From Panorpa germanica (taxonomy: Eukaryota; Arthropoda; Insecta; Mecoptera; Panorpidae): a stretch of 64,000 nt of DNA. Location: the NCBI GenBank assembly GCA_963678705.1, contig OY783217.1:2480001-2544000 (forward strand), read 5' to 3'. The position numbers were made by a program, and so were the translations under genes. Below, piece after piece: positions 1-48,432 of this stretch (position 1 is its first letter; every line of letters starts with the position of its first letter). The notes beneath the pieces are model-generated. The model was given only the letters and a program-made list of their open reading frames with translations, did no database searches and had not been told where the DNA came from.

Positions 1-1365
1 TGGAGTTATACATTGCTAAAGTTTTCTAAATCCGCCTAAAATAAAAGTTCTTGAGCTAAATTTATTACATTGGAAGTAATTTAGATTTAGAACTACGTAT
101 TTCACTAATATAGTTATAAGAATGTTAAAACATAAATACACAAAGTTTTGACATATTCTCCATAAAAAAAATAATTTATTTTAAAATAAGTTAACGCCTT
201 AATTAATTAACTTAAACCGTCTGATTTTACAGCCCGTTTGTTCTATGGTAATTTATAAAAATCTTATTAAATTAAAATAAAAAATATTACTTTCAGGCTT
301 TAATTGAAAACAGCTCTTTAACAGAATTTGCTTGCATGGTTTTGTCAGTTTCTAATTTAAAAGAAAAAGTTTTCCTTTGATATTCACATTTTCTATTTTC
401 AATGCACTTTATAATTACTTTCTATTTGCACTTTGTGTGAAAAAATATTAAGCACTTTTCCCTTAAGAGAGTTGTAACTTTGAGAATGACGTACCTACTC
501 GGATCTTACAATATCCATTAACAAAGTAACTGCAGCAGCAAGTTTTAACGTTAATTATTAGGTAGTGAACGAAAAGTTAATGATTGAAAATATCATTTTG
601 ATATGAATTTAATATATTAGTAAAAAAAACATTCGTTTAGCATTGCTACTTATCTATAGCACGAATTACAGTAAATGTCCTCTTTTTAGGTTCATTGAGT
701 TTAAAATATACCACCATGTTGTATTTTACATTTAAATTATCTATTTCCGCTGTTACACTTTTGGTATATTTAATAAGCTACCACGATCTAATTTAATATT
801 TCTTTCGAATGATTTTGATTTTAAAATTCAAAAAAATCAGAAATATTTACATATATATACGTATACAGATAGAAAATATAAAATCGGTAACTGTATTACT
901 GGCAGGAAAGCGGTTGGAAAATAACCAGTAATATTGTTACTCGTAACTTGGCTGAAAAGAGAGCGTTCAGGATCGATAAGTTATAAAATAAATGTATTTT
1001 GTACAGAGAGAAACAAAAAGAGGGCACTTTCTTTAATGGCGACGACGGTATCAAATTGAGAGCTGTATTATGTTGTGTAATATAATTTTTGTCAATCAAA
1101 TTAAAGAATTTGAGAGTATACTTTGTCCGTAAAGTATCATTCTATTTGATCGCTTTTGTATATTAAATTCATTCATTTATTATTCATTAAAAAATGTAAA
1201 CTTTAAAATATCTTGAACGAAAATGTAACGATCCGTAGATTAAATTTAACAAATATATATTATTATCTGTTTTGCATAAATTATATGAATATTTCTTGTA
1301 ATTGTTTTTGCTTTTCGGTGTTATAATCTCCAATTACATTTCATCTAACCTTAATCTAATCAACT

Positions 1366-1740
1366 CCCAGTAAACATTTTGGAGTAAATTCGACTTAATT
1401 TCTATTACATATCATGAATTTTTTGTCTGGAACGTGTTCGTTTTCTATTCAGTCGTTCATAGGAAAGGTCCTTTTTATGAGCTACAGACATTGCAACGAC
1501 AGTTCACTGCTGAATTAAAAGCGGAGTAGGTTTATGATTTATGACCGGATAATAAAAATATACCCATGTGGGAAAGAAACAGAAATACTTAATGAATGAT
1601 GTTGGAAAAAGAAAGAATATTATTATGAAAAACTAACACAAAATCTGTGACAGGTAGAGAACTTGTAAAGCGTTAGAATAGAATTGTACGAGTGACTCGA
1701 ACTTCACCAAATAGGACACTTCACCAAATTGTTTACTGGG
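1366..1740. mobile_element. MITE copy 1 with CCCAGTAAACA terminal inverted repeats
   Basis: The left end reads CCCAGTAAACATTTTGGAG and the right end is its near inverse, CTTCACCAAATTGTTTACTGGG. The internal 340 bp has no coding potential. A second copy with the same ends lies at 33124-33377. Both copies are flanked by CT on the left and CT on the right, which may be a 2-bp target duplication or part of the element. I cannot assign it to a named superfamily. Confidence 0.75.
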
Positions 1741-1779
1741 CTTTAAGAATAAAGTAATACTTTCATTTCTTTAGACCTC

Positions 1780-2120
1780 ACAAAGTTTCTAATTTCTTCC
1801 TCTGGTTTTAGCTATATCTTTGTATCTTGCTATTCTACATTCCAAAGCTTTTTATTCTTCGTGTCGTTATATCTCATCTATGCTCGTGCTTTCCTCTCTA
1901 TTCTTTCGCCATTCACTTCTTTCTTTTCCTGTCTTCTGTCAACAAAGCCTTTATTTCACCTTTTCCCTTTTCCCAATCTTGCTATTCCATCCTTTATGTA
2001 GTGATATATTCATTATGTACTTCTCTTTAATTTCTCAAACATAATCTCACCCTTTCTTTATCCTCTTAACTTTTCTATCTTCTTCTTCTTCTTCTCTTCC
2101 TTCCATTCCTGATTAGTTCT
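1780..2120 (+). repeat. Pyrimidine-rich tract
   Basis: Strongly C/T-biased plus strand, including TCTTCTTCTTCTTCTCTTCC near 2085. Similar tracts occur at 6140-6720 and 20845-20910, all in SK introns. There is no exon structure. Confidence 0.55.
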
Positions 2121-5100
2121 CTCAGTAGTTTCATGATTTACTTTCCTTCTTAATTCATAAATTATTACTCAAAATTTATGAGCAGGTCACAAAGGTCATT
2201 TAATAACAGTTTTACCTGACACTAAACATCATTTATAGCTTCAACCTAAAACCAATTTATACAGAAACTAAATGCCAATGAAATTATCAACACATAATTT
2301 TATTCAAAGTTGAAATCATCAGTTTATTGTCTTTAGAATTACCAAAACCATCTTGAATAATTTTGTAAAGTACATTGAAACACAGTACAGCTTGAACTCT
2401 TAACAATGGATGGTTTCACATTCCAGATGAAACTACACCGCAGCAGTGTGATTAGTTAGATACAAGTTTGCTAGTATAATTTGACTATTTGGCGACAAGA
2501 CACATAAAGATAAAGCGGTCTATTGTCTAACAGTTAATTGGTTCACAAAGATTCTATCAATTTACATGAATAGCCTTTGGTCATTGTTGGATTGTTAAAA
2601 GGATTTGAGGTACCGTCGCTTCGTGTGCTTAGTCGTTTACTCAAGTATTCAGCCTTTTATAGAACACCAGCAAGAGCATCGAGGTAAAGGAAAAGGTACT
2701 TAAATAATTAAAAGAATTGCGACTGAATACATAGTATAGACTATAGCCGTCTTGTGTTGTTAAGAAGGTGTATTCATATTGTTTAGTATCTTAAAACGCA
2801 TATTGTTTCTTTTATAGTACATTATCTGGTACTAATGTTTTTTTTTTGTACTAATTCTTTCTTGTTAATACCATTAAGATACAGACATTTCTAAAACTCG
2901 TAATCCACAAGTCTAGCCATTGCTTTTCTCTTTGTGGCCCCCATTTCGTTACCATCCTATAGAGTTAAACTAAAAACTAGAAACCGTTGTATTAGCCAGA
3001 GAGTATAGGGGCTGTCAGAGAGCATCTACTCTAATTTCACCGAGGACTTGAAAGTTTACTCGCTCTGATGAATTTCGAACAGATACAGTATGTAACTGCC
3101 AGGAAAACTACGGAAAAAAGAAAAATAAGGTGGTGAGGTTGATGTCGGTAATACAATCATGTGTGAAGGGGGTGAATATTTCTATACGGTTCAATGCACA
3201 GTCCGACAGTGTAAAACCACGTATCTACTTGTAAAATATATACTGGCAGCCAACACCACTATGGTTTCAAATTTATACGTGTAGTTTACCAAAGTCACAC
3301 CCGTGGTATTTTAATCTAAATGCGAAAAAGATTCTTATAAAAATCTCTGTTTAGAAAGAAAATTTAAGGTTTTAAATCTAAAAGAAAGTGGAGATAGTCA
3401 GATAATCTAAAAGTTATAATACATACCAAATTTCAACTTTGTAGCACAATTTTTACCCTCACCAAAATCCGCCTCGTGCCCTCGAAAGAAACTGCTCGAA
3501 TCCTCGAATAAAATTTCGTTATTTTAGTGAACTTACCTTATGTCTACTTTAATCTTTATTAAGAATAATATAAACGCTAATTATCACTTTCAAAGAAAGT
3601 TTAAACGATATTAGTCTACATTTACCAATTTTTAGACTGTTCAAATTTTCGAGTCTCCCGTCGTGGCAATCCAACCTTAGTCAAAGTGAATAATGCTTAT
3701 CATCATATACCAGTACATACAATGTTCAGTTTTTGGAACTTCAATTAATATCAGTTGTGTATTGTACCAGAGACCTAGAGTGCTCTAACAGGCAATTTGT
3801 ATTGTGTAACAATTCTATTAACGACATGTCGCTTACATGCACGACTACACTGCCTCAGCAACCACACGGCGAGACGGGGGTACGGGTAACTGGAAAGAGT
3901 AGGAGGGAGTTGTTGTGTTGCTATGTAAATGAAAATTTGAATTTAACGACAAATGATACACTGTTTAGTATTAACGTAAAATTTGTTGCTGCTTGTAAGA
4001 AAAATTAAATTTTAAATTAAAAGTAACAACTATTTCAGATTACAAGCAAAAACCTAATCCTAAACAAATAAATTTAATGATGAACTTTAGTCTGATCCTC
4101 ATAAACCCTGGTATTTCTAATTAAGGTTTAATATTTGCTGTAATCCTTTTGGTAGCTATTATCGGTAATAAACATTAAATTAAATGCTGCTCATCATCAA
4201 AGTTTTTCTAAAAATATTCTTCATATGTTATAAAGTTAACTCAAAATTAACTGCTACATCATATAAGAAAATATCTTATAATTTGTATGCAAAACTACAA
4301 AATCAACAAAACTTCTTCAAAAAGTTCTCTGTAAACGAACGAAAGGGATTATGTGATTATATTAATATTTAACAAACAAAATGCAATATACGGAGTGTAA
4401 ATAAAGTTTATTGTTCAAGCAGAACCAAAACCCTTACTAAGTAATTAGAGACAGTTAATTATCCTGAACAAATATTTCTTTGGAAAATATAACATGACTT
4501 GATACGTTAAAATGAGGAATATGGGTTGTGTTTATGTTTTATCTCACAATCAAAATATACATTCTATTGGTAATTATTGAATGTATAATGAAATATACAT
4601 ATTATACAAATGTTAATCTGTCGAAATTTGGTAAATGTTCAATAACTGAGTTATATTGAAAAGAGTTTAGAACTGACTTACTAAACGTAGAAACTAAAGT
4701 ACGATAAATCTTTGTAAAAATATAATATTAAAATACTTGTGTTTCAAAGAATTGTGCGCGCATCACTCGAAAAGTTGTCGGTCTTGAAATTTTGATACAT
4801 ACTTTCATCAATTGTGTTTTTGTCTATGTGTGTGTCTTTTATTTACTTTCCCATTCATTTCATATCAGACTGAGTTTATATAGTATTAAATAAAATACAC
4901 ATATACTCGTACATAGGTACCAGTAAATAAATAGGTCAATGCAGATATTTTCCATTGACTAATGCCCTATGACATTAACTATTTGAGGTTCAAAACGTAC
5001 CCATATATTTATTTCAAGTTTTATTATTTTATCGATTTAGCTATAAAAATTTGTTATCAAGAACATAGCCAAGAGAATCATTTATAGCTGTATTTTTATT

Positions 5101-5454
5101 GGTGTGTAAAATAGGGGATATATTATAAAATGCACACCCCATCAACACATGCCAGACGGTTAGTGGTCGAATACATCAATGAAGATAACGGTAGGGGTTT
5201 GCGCTTATAAATTTTTCACATGATCGTATATTACTTGGTTATGTAGCAAATGGAATAGGGTGGGCTAGCGTTACTGCCATGTTATACACTTGCAGTAATA
5301 AATAATTGTACGTTTTGAAGAAAATATATGACTCCTTGATATACTCGAACACATAAATATAATGCTTTAGTAGAAATTTCTGTACAACATTTACATTAAG
5401 AAAATATTTGAAAAAACACCTTTTCTATTTTAATTGTAATCTTTATTGTTTCAG

Positions 5455-42260
<36,806 letters not shown>

Positions 42261-42602
42261 GTTCCTATAGAAAGGACTATTACTCAGTAAACTGTTAGTG
42301 ATTTTTCAAGAGAGTGTACATAATTAAATATAGTAACGACATAGTGAAAGTAATTTTAAAAAGGAGTATAAGCTTTTAGGATATTTTATTGGATAAGAAA
42401 AATTTATATTTGATGCAATACTTTTGTTTTATAATGTAGCGGAAATGTCTTTGTAATTATTTTAATATATATACTATATATTCTGTGGCTAAATGGTAAA
42501 CTGTCGTAACTAATCTTTCGTAAAATTATATAGAAATTGCAACCATTTACATTTCTTTTTTTAACCGTTCATTCCACACATTTTTACCATTGTATAAATA
42601 AA
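42261..42602 (+). promoter_or_regulatory. SK: SK 3' UTR and candidate poly(A) signal
   Basis: AT-rich sequence follows the stop codon. AATAAA at 42597-42602, within a run of overlapping AATAAT motifs, is the first good polyadenylation signal. The UTR could be longer. Confidence 0.45.
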
Positions 42603-45600
42603 ATAATAATAAAAATAAGCTGAGTAAAAACCCCAAAATAGCTAATATAGTAGCTAGAATAGTTACGACAGTTGTATCTCTAAGTAACATCGATATTCCG
42701 AATATCTGTTCTAATAAATCCCCGCTAAACTCGAAACATGGATATTATCTTGAAGAATGTTAATCCAGTAATATTTAATCTCTTTTTTTTTTTGTCATAA
42801 AATCGTTCCTTTCTTATAATTGTATTGTACAGAATCGTATTTGTTGACTTCTTTTTAATCCTTAAACAGATCATTAAGAATACAGACCAAAAAGGACATT
42901 TTATGATTCTATTGATGACGAAAAAATAATATTTTTTAATCCAAAATTTATTTCATTCTAATGGCATTTCAGCGGGCATGTATTACACAAATAATTGTTT
43001 TAAATAATAAAAGTAAATGTTTTTTTTGCGATTTCTATGTTATTTTTTAAACGTATAGGGTCTCATTGTACGTGCCAAGCCTCATAGATGTACATCCTTT
43101 TGTATTGGGTTTAATTTTTATACACTTATATTAGAAATTTGTAAAATAACAAGCGACCAAATTTTTGACGTACTAATTTTCTGCTACATATCCCTTACAT
43201 AACAAATATATCGTCCACTGAAATATAAATGTTTTACCTTATTTTATTACTTATAACTTTATTTAGGTACCAATATTTGGGCACCTACATTTTTCTTATT
43301 CAATAACGTAAACACTTAGTTAGTTTATCCACAATTTTTTATTAATATTATAAAAATAAAATATTAAAAATTAAACAAAATATAAACTAAATTTTAAAGT
43401 AGAATTATTAGCAGAAGAAAATTATGAAAACTGTTCCTCAATCACCGCAGAATTGCACCACCAATGTTTTTCAATTATATATTTAAATTTCAATATTTGT
43501 TAATAAATAAAAAATTTCCGAAAAACACCAGGATATTAAATTATATTTTGATTAAATTTTAATTTGATAAAAATGTAGCCACTGTTTTAGGAAGCATCGA
43601 TGTTGCAATTTTTCGAAGACTCCATCATATATTTCTTCTACTATATATATATAATTTAAATAAAAAATAACAATTCTGCTTTAATTAAATTTAAAAATAT
43701 TTGTATTTTTAATAATAAAAAAAATATATTATATAATAAAAAATATAAATAAAATTAAATCGAATTGAAAAAAATGACAACAATTTTAATTTAGTATTAA
43801 TATATTTACGGTATCACGGAAATCAGAATTTTCTTGATTCTCCGCGTGCCTTAGAAAAGAGCTGTCTACGATACTGACTAATTCAATTTATTCAAAAAAT
43901 ATATATATATATATATTATATAAAATTGTTTTAATATATCTTTGTTTGGAATAACATTTAGATTTTTAAATTAATTAATTATTGTAATGCTCACAGTACT
44001 ATAAATAATCAAGAACATGAAGTATCATTCTATAACAATTTTATGTATTTTCAATTATGTGACCCATAAAACTACATGTACTTTTATGCACGATTTTATT
44101 TAAATTTATAATGTAAATAATTACTTCAGACAAATAATTTAGTTACGTACTTAATTTATATAATGTTTTGTTCACATTTTTTCTAAATCGTTAGAACTAT
44201 TTCTTAAAGAAACTTTTTTTTAAATTCTTTCTTTGTATATTTAAAATACAAGTTTAGATTGATAGAAGAGATTGTAAAAATATGTATAAAGGATGTAAAT
44301 TACTGAGATTTATCTTGTAATGTATCGAAAGTAGCATTGTGGGATGAAGCACGACATTATATAAAAAAATGATAAAATTTGCAGAAAATGACTACTAATA
44401 AAACAGAAATTCTACATTAAATTTTTAATTAAAATATAAATAACTGTTAATTTATTAATTATTTAGATAATTTTTTATATAATTTGAATTGATTCTAGAA
44501 TGTTCTTGATTAGTTTCAATGGCAGTGATTTTACGGTAAAGAGCTTTAAATTTTCGCTAACTACAGTTAGATATAATATTAGAAGTGACCAAACTTCAAT
44601 ACCTACAGCTGATGGAATTCCAAATAAAATAACTTAATTAATATAATAATAGTCAGTTAATTGGAGAATCAGAAAATAGTCAAGTATATTTACTACTAAT
44701 TGTATAATTATTCGATAATAAGCACTTATTAAATAAAAAATAAATTTAAAAAATTTATATAAAATATATTCGGCTGTTGTATCATAAACTATTATTGAAT
44801 ATAATTATTATATTAGTAAATATAAAATCTATTTATTTTTGATTATAAATTAAATAAATTATATAAATAATATAATTATTAGGGCACTTAAAATAACTGC
44901 CTTATTTTAACGAATACGTTATAAACGAATTCCATTCACAAATATCACAAATTAAATTTAGACAACATTTGTCCTAGTATTTTAGTTTTAGTTTTAGTCC
45001 TTTTTTTCTAATGTATTTGATATTGAATATTTTTGTTATGTTAAATAAAAAAATTATGAAACTTCCAATAATTTAAAGGTAACATCAATTCAATTAATAA
45101 ACTGTTAACAAACAACCTATGTAATTAATAATAATATAAGCAAACTTAAAGACAAACACAAAACTTTACTGCCTTTATTTTGGTCATGTAAAAGTTTTTC
45201 TAAACCAACTAAAAATATTCTTATTATTACAGTCAATCGCAACTTTGCTTTTGCGACGATTTTTACATTTTTGTAATTTTAACATGGCAAAACTATCTAC
45301 AATTTTCAAAATGTATTTGTTTCTTTAATATAAAAGTTAATTTATTATAAACTGTTTAAAAATTAGAAAATAGTAAGCCATTTCATATAGCATTATTATA
45401 CAAATTATAATAATACATATAGAATTATCATATAAATCAATTCGCAGTTATAATATTTTTAGTATGAAGTTATTTTTGCAATAACAGGTGATATCAAATA
45501 ATTTATATAAGATAAAATATTGTCATATGAAATGGTATTGCTATTTATAAAATAAAATTAAATCTTAAATTCTATAAACACAATTAATAAAAATAATGAA

Positions 45601-46440
45601 AAATGAAAAATGTCATAAACGGTTCATTCGAATAAAATAAAAAATTTAAATATTCTAGTATACAAAATACAATATGTCTATAAAACTATGATTTTTTATG
45701 AATCAAAATATAAAGCATAATGTTTAAAATAATTTGTATAATATATTTTCACAACATAATGGTCTTATTCAAAAATAAAAACATTTTACTGTTACTGTTA
45801 CTACATATTGTTATCTTAATTTTTTTATTTAAAATATGTAATAAACAAATCTATTAATTGAAAATAAATGATTTTAAATATGAATAAATTTACAAATTTA
45901 TGCATTTATGTAAATGTAATGCAAATTATCAAACTTAAGAATACTGTTTATTGGAGATATTATATTTACTCTACAGATTAGCTACTTACGATACTGCTTT
46001 TTCCATAGTGTGCATTCGAGTAGATTCGCAATAGCACACTCTATCGTGAGATGAAGTACTTCAATGTTTTTTTTTACACCACCGCATGGAAGGTAAGAAA
46101 TGTGTATATTATATATTTGTATTATTTTCTCCTCTCAACGATCCGCTGTCCATGAAATCTTAAACGCAAGAGGACTCTATAGGTTAAAAATATTAAAAAT
46201 AGTTTCCAACAATTAAATATTACAACAATAATTACAATACTTGGCAGTAATTAAAAATATTTCATTACAAGTTATCAAACATCGCGAATCGACATTGAAA
46301 CCACGGTCACACCATTCATCATAATTTTATAATTAAAATATTTTTATCTTATCAGATTCTAAAAAATATAATTGACAATTTTTGCATGTTTGCCTCATTA
46401 TTAGTAGACCATCCAGGATGTTGAATAACATAACAACACG
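42603..46440. other. AT-rich intergenic region
   Basis: 3.8 kb of extremely AT-rich sequence with many short A/T runs and no coding exon, RNA gene or mobile element I can support. A strong donor-like AAG|GTAAGA at about 46092 has no recognisable partner. Confidence 0.65.
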
Positions 46441-46452
46441 ACAGGACACTGG

Positions 46453-46460
46453 TATATATA
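46453..46460 (+). promoter_or_regulatory. TATA box of the peptide-precursor gene
   Basis: TATATATA lies 54 bp before the ATG at 46514. Initiation about 30 bp downstream, around TTCACAAAG at 46485-46493, would give a very short leader, typical of highly inducible insect genes. Confidence 0.5.
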
Positions 46461-46513
46461 CATGATTCCCAGTAGACGCAACATCTTCACAAAGTGTACA
46501 TCAGACAGTGAAC

Positions 46514-47613
46514 ATGAAGGGTTTCACTTCTCTAGTACTGGCGATTGGCGTTGCAGTTTTCTGCGTTAATTCTTCAGAGTCTATGGCAGTAGAGAATCAT
46601 TTGCGGGTAAATATTATACTATATTGTATTTTTTTTTTTTTGTAATTATTTAATAACAAATTAACTTTCAGGTAACAAGAGCAGCTGAAGAACCCCCACA
46701 GCCACCAATGCCACCAATACCACCAGAGCCATTTATGCAAGAAATGCATGAAATGGGACATATGGCTTTCAAAGGAAGAAATTTGAGGGTAAATGTTACA
46801 ATATATTGTATTTGTTTTAGTTGTTTAATAACAAATTAACTTTCAGGTAGCAAGAGCAGCTCAAGAACCCACAGAACCATCAATGGCACCAGAGCGACTT
46901 ATGCAAGGAATACAGAAAATGGAACATATGGCTTCTAAAGGAACGAATTTAATGGCAGGTACAGTGCAAATTATATATTGTAGGCTATCGATGTGGAGTG
47001 TAGTTATTAGGATGTTTATTAAAACATATTTTATGTTTAATACTTATTTATTTTTCAACATATGTTGTACATTAACTATGTTTGCTATCACTATTAATCT
47101 GTTTCTCTCAATACCGACGGCTTATATTTATACAGATAAGAGTAATTCTGACAACCAGACATACTGATTTTTAGTGAATCTATCTATTAGATGTATTATA
47201 ATCTTTAATTCATTTATATCCAGGAATATTTCTACTTCTTGTTCCGTTGGTAACATTTTTGCACAGCCTGTCTTTGCAGTATGCAACCTCAAGCGATTGT
47301 CTTGTCGTCTAAAAATAATTAGGAGTAAATTAACATACTTTACATATTGTAAAGTGGCATTGACAAAATAAATAATATCTGCCGTACCTAAAATATCATG
47401 CTTTTATTTAACCCCATCTACTGAAATTTTCTTGCAGACCGTATTCCACAAACGATAGTTTCATTAATTAACGAGCACTTGTTAAGTGATTTCACTATTG
47501 TTAAAGTTTTAAAACCAAAATGTTCAAATGTTTCAGAACCGTTGAGTATGACTCGCAATCGCCGAGAGGCCCGTGGAGGTATGGGCGGTGGCATGCCAAC
47601 GAAAAAAGGATAA
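46514..47613 (+). CDS. Secreted Met/Pro-rich peptide precursor, family unknown
   Basis: Four exons (46514-46606, 46672-46788, 46847-46958, 47537-47613) with GT-AG junctions join in phase into 132 residues. Residues 1 to about 22 are a signal peptide (MKGFTSLVLAIGVAVFCVNS). Exons 2 and 3 encode related units of 39 and 37 residues that begin V(T/A)RAA(E/Q)EP and end HMA-KG-NL. RVTR (31-34) and RVAR (70-73) fit RxxR proprotein-convertase sites, and NRR at 115-117 is a dibasic site. The C-terminus is Gly-rich. Processing would release a Pro/Met-rich peptide of about 39 residues and a sister of about 44. A role as an immune or signalling peptide is only inference. A TATA box lies at 46453 and AATAAA at 47707. 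Confidence 0.78.
46959..47536. other. Third intron of the peptide-precursor gene
   Basis: 578 bp, AT-rich, without splice-supported coding content. Unlike introns 1 and 2 (65 and 58 bp), it is not part of the duplicated unit. Confidence 0.7.
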
Positions 47614-48432
47614 TTATTGTTCTACGATGTTTACGATGTATATAAATACAATTTATATAAACTAAAATGACATGTCCATGGATTTGAACTATAGTTTAAG
47701 TATTAAAATAAATAATATGTAATATTTTATTTTACAAAATATAATAAAAATTGTAGCGATGCACATAATATATATTTTCTTATTTTTTATCCCTAAACTA
47801 CTGCCCACGAATGCTAAGTGTAATCTGTCACTGGATGTAAATAAAGTTTGAAAGTCAGTACTGAGTACTTTCCGAGTTTAGTTATCACATTTTAATTGAT
47901 GCAATGGTTGTTCATTTAGACTCACCATCGGAAATAGACTTTAAATAAATTAATATAAAAGAAACTTTTGGTTAGGTCGTGGGCTTAAATGCGGGCTTAT
48001 TAAGTTAAATACGTGTTTAAATTACAGTGTGCATTGTTGTGCATAATAAAACTGTTTCAAATTTGTTTTCAAGGGGATCATTTTTTAATTTTGCGCTACG
48101 ATGTCTGCAGTGATCAGATCAAGTAACAGAGCACGCAAATTTGTTGATATAGCAGTTCCCTGCATGATATATTATCTTTGTACTGCATGACTAGATGGCT
48201 ACCTTACCATCATTTATATGGCTAGGATTGGCTAGGATTCTTTGCACTAGCCGCCTTTTTATATTTTTTTGACAGTTGTGAAAACATTGAAAAGCGAAGA
48301 ATCAAGCAATTATAATTCTTTTATTTCATTGAATGTGTATTAAGTACATATAATTACGTAGAAATTGTTAAACAAAGTTTAGAAATATTCCATAATATTT
48401 GTGTTGTGCGCAATTTTTATTATACGATAATC
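47614..48432. other. Intergenic region and HINFP promoter
   Basis: It contains the peptide gene's 3' UTR with AATAAA at 47707-47712, then the upstream region of HINFP. No clear TATA box precedes the HINFP start. A tandem GGCTAGGATT pair lies at 48220-48239. Confidence 0.5.

Larger units (their letters stand above)
1..5454. other. SK intron (5' end outside window)
   Basis: AT-rich, with no supportable coding exon. It contains MITE copy 1 (1366-1740), a pyrimidine-rich tract (about 1780-2120) and a small CpG-richer patch at about 3820-3910. Apparent short open frames here lack splice context or homology. Confidence 0.6.

Noticed and set aside
2590-2684. Possible alternative first exon of SK (promoter-like sequence, donor GAG|GTAAAG)
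   Set aside because: Splicing it to 5455 puts a stop in frame and leaves no start before the middle of the channel. There is only one weak donor.
3733-4008. 91-codon open stretch with a CpG-richer core
   Set aside because: The translation resembles no protein, there is no credible acceptor/donor pair in SK phase, and composition returns to background within 100 bp.
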